Source: Candidula unifasciata (lineage: Eukaryota; Mollusca; Gastropoda; Stylommatophora; Geomitridae). From it: 64,000 bases of DNA. Position 1 is the stretch's first letter; each line of letters begins with the position of its first letter. This document shows, piece by piece, positions 35,004 to 46,479 of the stretch. The stretch spans positions 791,263 through 855,262 of the forward strand of contig CAJHNH020000191.1 in the NCBI GenBank assembly GCA_905116865.2, written 5' to 3'. The translations under genes were made by a program, and so were the position numbers. The notes beneath the pieces are model-generated. The model was not told the origin of the DNA and did no database searches. It saw nothing but the letters and a program-made list of their open reading frames with translations.

Positions 35004-35384
35004 AGTACTCAAGCGACATAACTCTAGCGAATATTAGCTCTCAGTGATTGTGGTGTTAATACCAGGCATAGGTAGAAAACGTGCTGCAAATAGCACAGTT
35101 AACATATAAACTGCAGCCAAAACTACATCAGAAAAACTTACCCCTCTACTTGTTACCGTTGGGAAGTTGTTGAAACAGGCAGCCGAACACAAGTATTTTA
35201 AGCTTTACAGTATAATCATTTAATTAATCATATACATACACACATACATATATACACACATACATACTAGGGCTGTACCGAATATTCGCTTCGTATTCGC
35301 TTCCGGGCCGAATAGTGGACCTAATAACTATTCGGTATTCGGCCGAATAGTTGCGGTCGGGCCGAATACGAATAGTGGTTACCT

Positions 35385-35604
35385 TACACCCGTTCCTGGA
35401 CTGGTAGAAATTAAACATATCAAGATTTCCCACCTTGGTTCATACTGTCCAGCGTTATCTCTGTGCACCACCTACGAGCGTACCAAGTGAACGTCTGTTT
35501 AGTACAGCTATAAATTACTTAAGTGAGACAAGAAGCTGCCTTAATGCTGACAACATGGAACGATTTGTGTGTGTGTGGAAAGGTAATGCCGCTTTCATGG
35601 ATTA
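35385..35604 (+). pseudogene. hAT transposase C-terminal dimerisation domain
   Basis: The frame starting 'VTLHPFLDW' (then one in-frame TAG) continues 'KLNISRFPTLVHTVQRYL', 'CAPPTSVPSERLFSTA', 'LNADNMERFVCVW' and ends 'NAAFMD' at a stop near 35604. The Pro-Pro-Thr-Ser-x2-Ser-Glu-Arg-x-Phe-Ser block is diagnostic of the hATC dimerisation domain at the end of hAT transposases. The catalytic core and the BED zinc finger are missing, so this is the residue of an internally deleted autonomous parent. Confidence 0.9.
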
Positions 35605-35821
35605 ATTAAGCTGTCAGTGACAATTTACATGTTTAGTTACTTGTTATAAAACTAAGAATACTTTCACTCCTATGTATTAGTTACCACAGACTGACTGACT
35701 GAAGAATGCAAGGCATGAAATGTATTTAAATGATTACTATTCTGTACTACAGTGCGTGAAGTAAAATGTCAGCGTACATTTGACATTATAGATGTTTTCT
35801 TTTTAGATCTATTTTATACAC

Positions 35822-36223
35822 GAAAGTGGAAGAATGGGCCTCAGTGTGAATAGTGGGAAGACAGAAGTAATGGTAGTTTCAAAAAAAAAAATGATTACTC
35901 CTAAATGTATAATAAAAGTCAATGGTTTTATTTTGGGACAAGTATGGAAATTCAAGTATCTGGGCACATGGATAACATCAGATGGAAGATGCATTACTGA
36001 AATAAGAAACAGAATAGGACAGGCAAAAACTGCATTTTATAAAATGAAGAACATCTTATGCAATATATCTTTGTCACTGAAGGTTAGAAAAAGAATTCTT
36101 GCTTGCTACATACATCCAGTGTTAACATTTGGCTGTATGTCCTGGACAATCGGTAGGCAGGCCAAACAATTTCTTGAAGCCTCAGAAATGTAGTATTACA
36201 GAACAATGCTTAAAATACCCTGG
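35822..36223 (+). pseudogene. Captured LINE reverse transcriptase fragment (LINE-C, copy A, part 1)
   Basis: The plus strand is open from 'MGLSVNSGKTEVMVVSKK' through 'KFKYLGTWITSDGRC', 'IRNRIGQAKTAFYKMKN' and 'RKRILACYIHPVLTFG' to a stop near 36191-36193. This is the segment just after the RT palm (Gly-Leu-x-Val-Asn) into the thumb of a non-LTR retrotransposon. It begins within a base or two of 'ttttatacac', the point that is uninterrupted in hAT copy C. Part 2 resumes at 36843 after a minisatellite. Confidence 0.9.
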
Positions 36224-36842
36224 ATAGTGAACGAACATCGAACCGAGGCGAGCGGTGCTTACAATAAGAAGGCTGGTAAACCAGCAATGAACTGGGTTGA
36301 GCAGTGCTCACTACAAGAAGACTGGTGAACGAACATCGAACTAGGGCAAGCTGTGCTCACTACGAGAAGACTAGTGAACGAACATCGAACTTGGGCGAGC
36401 GGTGCTCACTACAAGAAGACTGGTGAACGAACATCGAACTGGGGAGAGCGGTGCTCACTACAAGAAGACTGATGAACCAACATCGAACTGGGGCGTTCAG
36501 TGCTCACTGCAAGAAGACTGGTGTACAGGCAATGAACTGGGGCAAGCAGTGCTCACAACAAGAAGACTTGTGAACCGCCAATGAACTCGGACGAGCAGTG
36601 CTCACTACAAGAAGACTGGTGAACCGACATCGAACTGGGGACGGCAGTGTTTACTACAAGAAGACTAGTGACCCAGCAATACACTGGAGCGAGCAGTGCA
36701 CACTACATGAAGACTGGTGAACGAACATCGACCTGTGGCGAGCGGTCCTACTACAAGAAGGCTGGTAAACCAGCAATGAACTGGGCAGTGCTCACTTCAA
36801 GAAGACTAGTGAACGAACATCGAACCGAGGCGAGCGGTGCTC
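36224..36842 (+). repeat. 49-bp minisatellite inside the captured LINE
   Basis: About 12-13 units of roughly 49 bp, with landmarks 'ctacaagaagactggtgaac', 'acatcgaactgggg' and 'gagcagtgctcac'. Units vary between about 40 and 52 bp. It is bracketed by a ~38-bp direct repeat of the LINE itself ('acaatgcttaaaataccctg' at about 36203 and 36863). The matching region of copy B is uninterrupted. Confidence 0.92.
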
Positions 36843-37186
36843 AGAGATGTGGTATTACATAACAATGCTTAAAATACCCTGGACAAAAAAAAAGCAACCA
36901 AGAAGTTTTGATAGAGGCGGAAGCCCGAAGACAACTACTCACAGACATCAGAAGGAGACAAGTCATCATTTTTCGGCCATGTTATAAGATGACAGAAAAT
37001 GGAACATGTGGTGAGCACTGGAAAGATATGTGGAAGGAGGGATAGAGGAAGAGAAGATTCTTGACAGTCTTGCTGCATGGCATGGAGGTGTGTCAGCACA
37101 CGAACTAATACATGCTGCAGGAGATCGCAGATTGTGGCGAGGCATAGTCGCCCATACCAGTCGGCAAAGCACCTGATGATGATGAT
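36843..37186 (+). pseudogene. Captured LINE fragment (LINE-C, copy A, part 2)
   Basis: This continues the LINE from the duplicated 'gtattacataacaatgctt' to its 3' end. It is collinear with the minus strand of 50769-51110. The end is the trinucleotide tail 'gatgatgatgat', the 3' terminus expected of a LINE. Frames are broken in the C-terminal tail ('SPIPVGKAPDDDD'-like readings only). Confidence 0.85.
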
Positions 37187-37283
37187 TCACTATTCGTAAT
37201 CGTATTCGGCTGAATAGTTGGTCAAGCTATTCGTATTCGGTCTAATAGCGAAAATCACAATTCGGTACAGCCCTAATACATAC

Positions 37284-37680
<397 letters not shown>

Positions 37681-39030
37681 GTAACCCACAGAGACATGCG
37701 CTCTAAAACACGCACGCATACAAACCAGACACATATAGACACACACAGCTATACACACACACATACATACACACACGTAGCCGCACAAAAAGACCCATAC
37801 AAACACACACACCGCCGCACACAGACATAAACCCACACCGACACACACGCATGCAGGCACACACACAAACACATACACACACGCAGGCAGGGAAACACAC
37901 AGATACACACACAGGCACGCATACAGTCACACACGCACACATACACACACAGACATACAGGCAGACGCATAAACCAAAACAAACAGAGACACGCGAAAAT
38001 CGCATAATAGATACACCGATAGAGACACACACAGATACACACAATGCCACACACAGTCACTCACAGCCACAGACAGACACAGATACACACACAGACACAT
38101 AATGGCACACACACATACATACAAATACACTCACAGATGCACAAACTCTCACAGACACACACGCGCAGGCGGAAACACATTCTCAAAAATACACACACAC
38201 ACAGATACCCACGAAGCCACACACACACACACACAGACACGCGCAGACATTATATAAAAAACACACCCATAGAGACTCACACAGACCCACACAAAGCCAC
38301 ACACACAGACACACCTACAGACACATAATGGCACACACACACACTGACACACACAGAGACATACACACATACTAACACACCCATCAACGCACAAATACTC
38401 GCACAGACACACACACGAAGACGCAGACGCACACACACAGACACACGCACACGCACACGTTATCAAAAAGATGAACACACAAGTACACACGAAGCAACAC
38501 TCAGAAACACACATCCACAGACACACACAGGCATAGACACACAGACACAAGCGCAGAAACACCTACAGACACAAAATAGATACAGATAGACAGACAGACA
38601 GACACACACACACACACACAGAAAGACAAACACGCAGCCACATTCACACATATACACATACAAACATACACATAGACCCACACCAACAGAAACACACGCA
38701 GCTACACATACAGATACACAACACAGACTGGCACGCACACTGACACGCACACAGGCACGCTTACAGAAACACATACATATGCACATAAAAACGCTCATAT
38801 AGACGAACCAACACAGACACCATACAGACTGACACACAGACACACGCCCACACACAGAGACAAACACTTACACACACACAAACCCATAAGACATACAAAC
38901 AAACTCAGACAGTTACCCATACATACACGCATACATACACTCATACATACACAAAATCATACATACACAAACAAGCCTACACACGCATGCATGTCACACA
39001 TATACGCATACATACATATCATACACACTG
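37681..39030. repeat. Cryptically simple CA-rich region
   Basis: 1.35 kb of degenerate (CACA, CAGA, CATA) sequence without a fixed period. Cys/Val-rich or Thr/His-rich ORFs on both strands reflect composition only. Confidence 0.85.
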
Positions 39031-39075
39031 TAATTAATTATAAACTAGTAATGTATTGTGGATTATTAACTACAT

Positions 39076-39618
39076 TTAAGGTGGCATATAATCACTGGTA
39101 ATCATGAAATGAAAGAGATTGCGGTTAAATGAGTAGGGACTCTTTGTAGTTTTCAGATCGAGTGGAGGATGGTTCCATAAATGAGCAACAGAATATGCTA
39201 AACTTGTTTTAAATAAATCAATTCTCTGTTTAGGCAAATCTAATAAACTTAGTCGCTTACTATTCTTAGGATTAGATTGAATCAATCGGTCGATGTAATT
39301 TGGAGTATCTTTAGATAGGATTTTGTGAATGAATTTGGCCTTATTAAAAATTAAACGTTTACTAAGTGGTAGAAGTCTTAGATGTCGGTATGAAAGATTT
39401 TTTTCGACGTAGTTTCTATCGAAAACTAGACGTAAGGCCCTATTTTGTAGAGAACTCAGCCGTTTGACATTAGATTTGGAGCAGCCATCCCAAATTGTGG
39501 AACAATAGTCATTATGCGTTTGAATGTAGGATACGTAAAATATTTTACGTGTATTTTCGTCCAGAAGGTGCTGAATTTTTCCAAATTGATATACTTTTTG
39601 TGCTACCTTTTTGGTCAT
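39076..39618 (-). pseudogene. CR1/Jockey-like LINE reverse transcriptase C-terminus, open
   Basis: The minus strand holds an uninterrupted 180-codon frame. It starts at 'MTKKVAQKVYQFGKI' and includes 'YVSYIQTHNDYCSTIW' (thumb; Tyr-Cys-x3-Trp), 'RLSSLQNRALRLVF', 'HLRLLPLSKRLIFNKAKF' and 'SVAHLWNHPP', ending at a stop near 39076. These are the standard post-palm motifs of Jockey/CR1-type non-LTR retrotransposon proteins. The catalytic palm and endonuclease are missing, so this is a 5'-truncated insertion (5' limit about 39625). The open frame suggests it is younger than most LINE relics here. The overlapping plus-strand frames at 39495-39753 are shadows. Confidence 0.9.
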
Positions 39619-39769
39619 GGTATGAACATGGGAACAATAACTTCAGGTTACTATACTATACAGGTGTGTGTGTGTGTGTATATATACTTGTTCATCTTTG
39701 TGTCCCTTAGAAAAGGATATCTAACTGAACAGAGCAACACACAATGCACGTGAAGATAAATACTGTCAT

Positions 39770-40752
<983 letters not shown>

Positions 40753-40754
40753 GC

Positions 40755-41290
40755 TCATTTCTGTTTCCCCTACCAAGCAAGGCTGAAACACATATAGAAA
40801 CTCGATAATGCGCAGATACTAACAGACAAACACAGACTTAAAGAAGTACCACCATTGTCAACACATACAGTAGTAATGGACACTACATGTGGAGAATCCT
40901 ACACAGCAAACACATCCCACAAACGACTCTGGAGCGAAAGATACGAGAGCTTTATTTCCTCTGAGGTCATCAATTATTACGCAGTCAACGGCGAAGAAAA
41001 TGACCTTAATGGCCTGGGTTTGGGCAGTTTGGCGAAGTGAGTGACATTTTTTAACAAAATGACAAATGAGTGCAAAATCTAGCATAAAACTGAGAAAAGA
41101 GTTTTTTTTTTTTTTTTAAGCCAATCTTTCGACCCAAAAAAAAAAAAAAAAATCTTTGCCAACAAACGTATTTCTGGGTGTTGACCTGGAGAATGCTGAC
41201 AATGAAATGCCAAGGCCTCACTTCAATATATCAAGACGTTTACTGGTTTAACGAGGTGCGCTGTTCAGAGGAGCGTCTGACCGGAGGAAT
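40755..41290. other. Non-coding; opposed poly(T)/poly(A) runs
   Basis: No gene. A T run at 41102-41118 and an A run at 41136-41151 are inverted around an 18-bp spacer and could form a small hairpin. Confidence 0.5.
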
Positions 41291-41292
41291 GG

Positions 41293-41400
41293 CTGGCCGA
41301 ACGGTAGCAACTTTGGGCTTTCGCAGGAGATCCTGGTTTAAATACTCGGTAAGGCTGGGGATTTTTTCTGTTTTTTCACTTGCACTGTCGTGGCGACAGC
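41293..41400 (+). mobile_element. Possible tRNA-like SINE
   Basis: 'ggctggccgaacggtagca' (box A-like) and 'agatcctggtttaaatact' (box B-like) are about 40 bp apart. No second copy was found in the window, so this is tentative. Confidence 0.4.
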
Positions 41401-41627
41401 CCTAGCCATACGGTCGTAAATCCACAGGCTCAAAGACCAACCTGCCTACACTGCAAAAAATGGTATCACAGAGGCAGTAATTGGCGGTTTTAACACTGGT
41501 TAACACAACAATGTAGATAACTATTAAAAAACATAGGTCTGAAAATACGATACGACAGATACTTTTCATAGTACTTCAAAATCGTTAAAATTCAAATCAA
41601 ATTAAAACGAGTTCAAAACTTTGAATA

Positions 41628-41905
41628 GGGAGTCGCCGTGGTGTAGCGGCTAGACGCTTGCCTGCAGATCGGAATGTCGTAGGTTCGGGTCCTGACGAAA
41701 CCCGGCTTTGTTCAAAAATGACATTGTCTTCCAGGTCGACCCAGCCTTGAGTGGGTACCAGGTGCAGTCCTGGGAAGTAAAGGCGGCTGGTGAGATGTTG
41801 ACCACACCACACACTAAGTGCCGATTGGTCTATAAAATACAGGTCTAGCCTTGAATGCCTAATACGCCTGAGGGTATGAAAAATGGTCCTTAACTTTTGC
41901 ATAAC
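41628..41905 (+). mobile_element. SINE-2, full copy
   Basis: The best SINE-2 in the window: head 'gccgtggtgtagcggctag', box B 'cgtaggttcgggtcctg', body 'aggtcgacccagccttgag', 'gggtaccaggtgcag', 'ggcggctggtgagatgttg', and tail 'ggtctataaaatacaggt' to 'gtccttaacttttgc'. It is the reference for the other SINE-2 fragments (6795, 7228, 15121, 24795, 46325). Confidence 0.88.
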
Positions 41906-42009
41906 ATTGAATAATTAGTTGTACTATCAAATCAGTTTATGTGTAGGGAGTTGATACATAGAGAACAACGAAACTAGTTTTAATAAAGTGTAAACATTCA
42001 TTAACTGGG

Positions 42010-42150
42010 GCTTGCGCATTATGGAAGGAATTGAAAGACATAATAGTGATGTGAAGCTTTGGCAAAGAACTAAGCAAATTCAAGAGAATCAAGAGATAAG
42101 GAAATAATGCTGGAGTTGGACAGAAAACAGATTAAAACCTGACAATAATT
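42010..42150 (+). pseudogene. LINE-A fragment
   Basis: The plus strand reads 'VKLWQRTKQIQENQEIRK', then a TAA where LINE-A has Arg, then 'CWSWTENRLKPDNNL'. It aligns with 9070-9180 and is much decayed. Confidence 0.6.
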
Positions 42151-42332
42151 TAACTAATATAGGTGCTTGTAACGTTTTCTGGCCCAGCAAGGGAACGACT
42201 TCCCTTCCCATTCATGACTCGTCGTGTGGTAGTTACTCGGGACACTACCATAGCGCCCCGTCCCCATCTTCAGCAGTAACCGAAGAGTTCCAATTCCTGT
42301 GGCACCGGTTGCAGTCTGATTGTATATCCGTA

Positions 42333-42876
42333 TCACCCTTCCCCTGAATGTTGAGCGTCTGCCAGATTCCCTGGTAACTCTTCGCAGCGCCATTCTCCTC
42401 GAACATAATGATCTATCTGCGGCTCTGCACTGTTCACTCGCTCCCAAAGGGCCCTCACAATATCTAGCTTGTCAAACATCAGTTCACCACCAAGTGGTGC
42501 AGAGCCAGCCAGTCTATCTGACCGCTCATTTCCCAAACACACGGACATATCCTAGAGAAAATATCCAAAGGACGCTAACTAGCCGGGACCTCTGAATCGA
42601 TGCCCTCCACTCTGCACGGAGCATTCCTGTCTCCACCTTTCTTATCATGCACTGAGAGTCAGTTACAATCACAGCATGTATGTTCAATTGATTCTCAAGC
42701 CAGCGGAAGGCAGCAGTGACTGTCTCCACCTCCATTCTCAAACTAGACATTGTTTTATCATATGCAAGGCTCTGTTGCACTAAGCGACGCCCATTCGCTT
42801 TTGCTTTGAACTCCCATTCACTTCGTCTGCCCCTCAACACAGAGCCATCTGTATAGATAATCACTGGAATTGTCAT
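42333..42876 (-). pseudogene. LINE-encoded RNase H domain, frameshifted
   Basis: The minus strand has all four acidic residues of RNase HI in order: Asp in 'IYTDGSV', Glu in 'LRMEVETVTAAF', Asp in 'VIVTDSQCM', and the last Asp in 'GNERSDRLAG'. A frameshift near 42540 separates the last motif from the others. The domain would remove the RNA strand of the cDNA-RNA hybrid during retrotransposition. It is the best preserved enzymatic domain in the window. The copy at 25340-26140 has lost the first Asp. Confidence 0.9.
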
Positions 42877-43445
42877 GAATCATTTGTTGAACTTCTGATT
42901 CTGCAGCACCAGCTGGTCATCCCTGCACTCAAGACCTAAAGTGATTAGAACCTTACACAAGTCTGAAACTTGCTCGGACACCTTAACCCACTCCACTCCT
43001 CGCTCAAATTTATCAAACCTGCACACATGTCTGATTGTGTCTTCTGCTTGCGCCATCCAAGACCTTCCTCTTTTCAGTTGACTCTTAGCTCAACCCAGGG
43101 TTTTAACCAGGAGCTGCTTCTGCTCTGCAGCTAATCTGAGATATAACTTTGCTTGCAAAACTGTTAGCTTGTCTGCAAAAGTAGGCAGTGCAAATCTAAC
43201 CTATCACATACGTACTACCAAGGTATCTCTCGTACATTCCAGAATTACTCGCATGGCGTCATTCTGTATGAGTTCAAGTTTTATCAGCTGAATCTTTGAT
43301 ATGGTAAGCATTTCAATTCCATAATCTATCACCAACAAGATCACATGCTGGAACATTGTGAACAACATTCTTTGTTCCATGTCAATTGCTGCCATAATCT
43401 TGAGAGCACTGATCCTTTTTTGGCATTTAATCTGCATCCCATTTA

Positions 43446-43680
43446 GTAAGAATGCAACCAGATCAGATTGCCTATAAGGCCTTTTACAGTAGAACATCGG
43501 GAACAAAGGCCAGAGGAAGACCCAGGAAAAAATGGATAGATGGAGTAGCTGAATACGGCCAGAAGATCCAGAAAACTGTCACTCAAATCACGCGAGAGGC
43601 ACAAAACAAATATTTTAAACCACGACACTGGGCTGCAACCCGGTAAAAGTGAAGAAGACAATAGACAGATAAAATCTGCC
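43446..43680 (+). pseudogene. LINE-B tail nested inside LINE-I
   Basis: The plus strand has a 64-codon frame: 'MQPDQIAYKAFYSRTSG', 'ARGRPRKKWIDGVAEYG', 'VTQITREAQNKYF', ending 'HWAATR' and a stop at 43644-43646. LINE-I similarity on the other strand stops at about 43690 ('SLSFWVHV') and resumes at about 43440 ('KCQKRISALKIMAAI'). The LINE-B piece therefore interrupts LINE-I within the post-palm region. Other LINE-B copies are at 12025 and 58980. Confidence 0.85.
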
Positions 43681-45174
43681 TCCACATGAACCCAGAATGA
43701 CAGGCTTCATTTGAAAATGATATCCAGGTGCCTCAGTTTCCATTTTTTTTTAATTGTGAGACTTGGAACATTAATTAGCACTTACAATTCTATTGTCCAG
43801 AGAACACCACACAACAGCCGCATTTTTTGAACTGATGACAGAACCGATTTCTGGCCCGGCGCAGTGTCTTTTGCTTTTCGCAATGCATATTTTATATTCT
43901 CCACCCTAATGATATCATGAAAATTATTCTTTGTAGAATTAGACAGATGATCTCTAACTGAATTTCAAAACTGCCTATCATTATGATCAGTTTAGGCTAT
44001 AAATCTCTTCAAAAATGCTTCCACTTTCTCTTTCTCTGTTTTCATTGGCATATCATTGTCAGTGTATATAATATCTGTTGTGATAGGCTGATCCGTACTT
44101 TGGATATGTCTGTGCAGTTTCCAAAAACTGCCTGGTGATTTATTCCCTCCAATATCGCTCATAAAATGTTCCCATTTAGCCATTTTTGCAACTGTTGCAC
44201 AACGCTTGAACTCTTCTACTTTTTCTTTTCTAATATTTTCTAGCTTCTCTACATCCTCTTGTAACCTGAAACGTGCTTTTCGCACTTACTGTAATTGTTT
44301 AACTGGTGCTCGCTTTGCTCTCCATGCTTGTTCTACTTCTTGTGTCTACTATGCAGGCTGCACAAAAGCAGAGGTGGTAGTTTTGTTGCATACCATCTGT
44401 CAAAGGCGTCCAAAAAGGGTATCGGCCCTCTTATACTTACAAGGCTTGCGCGTTCCCATAGCTTTAGAAATCAAGATTGAGCATGGCATATAGTCCCTCT
44501 CATGATCGTCTAGGGCATTCTATTTTGTGTCCAGCACTGCTGACTGGGTAACAAACACCAAATCAATTGCCGTGGCTGCATCACCAGGTCTAGTTGCCAT
44601 TCTAGTTGGCCTACCATCGTTTACCATATCATCTGCTAATGCATTTCCTTGTCTATTTTCTCCAATACTGTCCCGTGATCTGTTCCGCGCATTGAAATCC
44701 CCACAAATGAGAAGCCTGTTACCAGGGATTTTCTCTAATTATTTGAGCCGGCCACATGTTTTTTGTGACAAGAGAGTCAGGTGAAAAAATTTACTAAATT
44801 CCACACTGTGCCTCCATTATCTATCTATACACCCTGAACCTCTAGTGTACTATGTTTCCACTGGCCCAGGTCAAGAACTACATGCTTCACTCCATTCTTC
44901 ACCACCAGACACTGCCCATGTCACCCCCCTACGGTAGGATTTATATAACTGGACTATCTCGGATAATCAATTCTATCTGTATTTAATTCCTGAAGCATGA
45001 GGATATAAGAATCATAAATCAGCCTCTCTAGTACAGTTCCTCTCTGCTTGGCACTACCACAATTCCAGTAACCCACTCTAATATGCTTTAATCCCAGACC
45101 CGCCGTTTTTGCGTGTTCTCCGGGCTCCGGCTCTTCTATTTATATGCCTTCTTCTCTCTCAATTTCCTCGTCTT

Positions 45175-45265
45175 TTCCTCTTCAGAATCTATACTTTGCC
45201 GCATGAAGATGGTATCAAGCACAGTGCACGCACTCCGTAACGCCGGTGATGATTCTTTTGATTGT
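45175..45265 (-). mobile_element. SINE-1 short fragment
   Basis: 'agcacagtgcacgcactcc' and 'aacgccggtgatgattc' resemble the SINE-1 3' block. Weak match. Confidence 0.35.
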
Positions 45266-45299
45266 TAAGTACAATATCCATAGTCAAAATTATTTTAGT

Positions 45300-45760
45300 G
45301 CAGGCAGTAAACGGTCACCCTAATATTGCTTGCCTGCTAGGGAAGAGACAAGGGATGTCATGACGGAGTCCATACGCCTGGCGCCGCCCCACATGCTAAC
45401 CAGACGTTCCACGTTCACGACTGTACATCCCACAGTCATTCAGCCAGCAGGCACGTAGGTCGACAGTAAGCTTATGTTTATTTGTTAGTCGAGGTTGCCT
45501 CCTCTAGATCCGTTGGGTTGTGTGCCTCTTCGGTCAAGCACAACGGTCTTGACGGTAGAAGGGTTTTCCTGATCAATGGACTTTAAACCTGTGTGCCCCT
45601 TTCACCCTGTGGTTACAAGTACTCATAGAGCTAGACCAAGCTCTCAAGGGAGAACAGCTTGTGTGCTCCACTGCATGAGGGATCAGATATCTACAGCCCT
45701 GGAGCTCTCTGATCCTTGTGTGTTCCGGTGCACAATAATCATGGTTGGCCATATTCGTTT
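45300..45760. other. Non-coding, no repeat recognised
   Basis: Higher GC than most of the window, and free of recognised repeats. No coding motif was identified in the frame at 45576-45764. It may belong to the upstream region of the candidate promoter. Confidence 0.45.
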
Positions 45761-45764
45761 ATAG

Positions 45765-45935
45765 TCCATGTTGCTAGGGGCGCTAAAGGCTATGACGTAT
45801 TGCCGGATGCAAACATATCAACCAGTTAATAATTACACAGTATATAACAGATTTAGCGATGAAAATCGATGCAATACGCAAGCCTCGCCTTGAAATATTC
45901 ATGGCAACTAGCGCCGCCATACCGGAAGCGGAAAG
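45765..45935 (+). promoter_or_regulatory. Candidate promoter
   Basis: Within 170 bp: an RFX-like half site GTTGCTAGG (45770-45778), a CRE-like TGACGTA (45793-45799), an inverted RFX-like half site ATGGCAAC (45901-45908), a YY1-type GCCGCCAT (45913-45920) and an ETS-type ACCGGAAG (45921-45928). YY1 and ETS motifs side by side are typical of TATA-less housekeeping promoters, and CpGs are locally enriched (45911-45931). An ATG-free segment ending in a splice donor follows. Motif calls are by eye, so chance matches are possible. The orientation is inferred from the donor. Confidence 0.45.
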
Positions 45936-46051
45936 TCAGGAAAACCTTTTATAAGTGAAAACTCATAAGTGGTGTTAATAAGTTCTTTTGTGTGATTCGC
46001 TTTGGATTTATCTTCAGTGTGTTGTGTTTTTCAAAGATTAGCACCTTACAG
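45936..46051 (+). other. Candidate non-coding first exon (5' UTR)
   Basis: No ATG occurs between the ETS-type site and the splice donor, as expected of an untranslated leader. It ends CAG at 46049-46051, followed by GTAAGAGG, a consensus 5' splice site. If real, the gene runs rightwards and its coding exons lie beyond, since no convincing acceptor plus coding exon was found further right in the window. The transcription start is unknown. Confidence 0.4.
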
Positions 46052-46057
46052 GTAAGA

Positions 46058-46320
46058 GGAAAAACAATACTGCAGTTTATTACCTTTTGGTCTCTTAGTT
46101 TGCAGTGCCTCTAAAATGCAGGCAAACATAATTCTAAGAGGAGTTATTTATATATTTCAAATAGAAACAACAACAACCTTTCTAATAGAAACCATTTACT
46201 TATTTCTATGAGAAACTATTAACTAATCTCAAAAAGGAGATGTTAATATAGTTATAAAAGGAACTGCTAAAAACTTTCTCAAAGGAACTGCTAGAATATT
46301 TCTTAAGGAAACTGTTAACA
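46058..46320. other. Non-coding, AT-rich
   Basis: Contains loosely repeated stretches such as 'aaaggaactgctaaa' and 'aaggaaactgttaac' (46255-46320). No gene. Confidence 0.5.
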
Positions 46321-46324
46321 TATA

Positions 46325-46475
46325 AGTAGGCCGCTAGCTTAATGTCGACCATGTTCCTCATCTAGTGCCAGTTAGTCTATAAAAGAAATGGAGTCTATCA
46401 AAAAGTAAAGGGTCTTTTTCTCGCCAGTGGCGTATGTGCCATACGCCACTGGCGAGAAAAAGACCCTTTACTTTT
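46325..46475 (+). mobile_element. SINE-2 fragment ending in a perfect hairpin
   Basis: The left part (46325-46390) is SINE-2 body in plus orientation ('gtaggccgctagc', 'ccagttagtctataaaa'). It is followed by a 75-bp perfect palindrome: arms 46401-46436 and 46440-46475 around TGC. The left arm resembles the SINE-2 3' end in reverse ('aaagtaaagggtct'). Confidence 0.8.
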
Positions 46476-46479
46476 CTTT

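Larger units (their letters stand above)
35268..37275 (+). mobile_element. hAT-derived transposon carrying a LINE, copy A
   Basis: Terminal inverted repeats start TAGGGCTGTACCGAAT at 35268 and end with its complement at 37275. The flanks are a perfect 8-bp duplication, ATACATAC (35260-35267 and 37276-37283), the hAT hallmark. Dense ATTCG/CGAAT motifs fill the first and last ~100 bp and could be transposase-binding sites. Inside, in order, are the last part of a hAT transposase (35385-35604), a non-coding stretch, a LINE fragment from 35822 to about 37186, and the right end. A 49-bp minisatellite has expanded within the LINE part. The element is non-autonomous and needed a transposase supplied from elsewhere. 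Confidence 0.93.
42165..45110 (-). mobile_element. RNase H-bearing LINE of the I type, near full length but dead (LINE-I)
   Basis: Reading the minus strand from 45110 down: an endonuclease N-terminus ('IRVGYWNCGSAKQRG', 'ILMLQEL'), then 'ICGDFNAR'-type and 'NALADDMVNDGRPTRMAT' blocks with stops (to about 44440). A linker follows, with 'RFRLQEDVEKLENIRKEK' and 'GSFWKLHRHIQSTDQP' (44285-43992). RT entry sequence follows, 'RKAKDTAPGQK' (about 43880), then an abrupt jump to 'RHLDIIF' (about 43740), so the RT palm with its catalytic Asp pair is deleted. The thumb follows ('LIKLELIQNDAMRVIL', 43300-43230), then RNase H (42876-42480) and tail. A plus-strand LINE-B fragment is inserted at 43446-43680. 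RNase H on the protein itself is a feature of the I superclade of LINEs. Confidence 0.9.
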
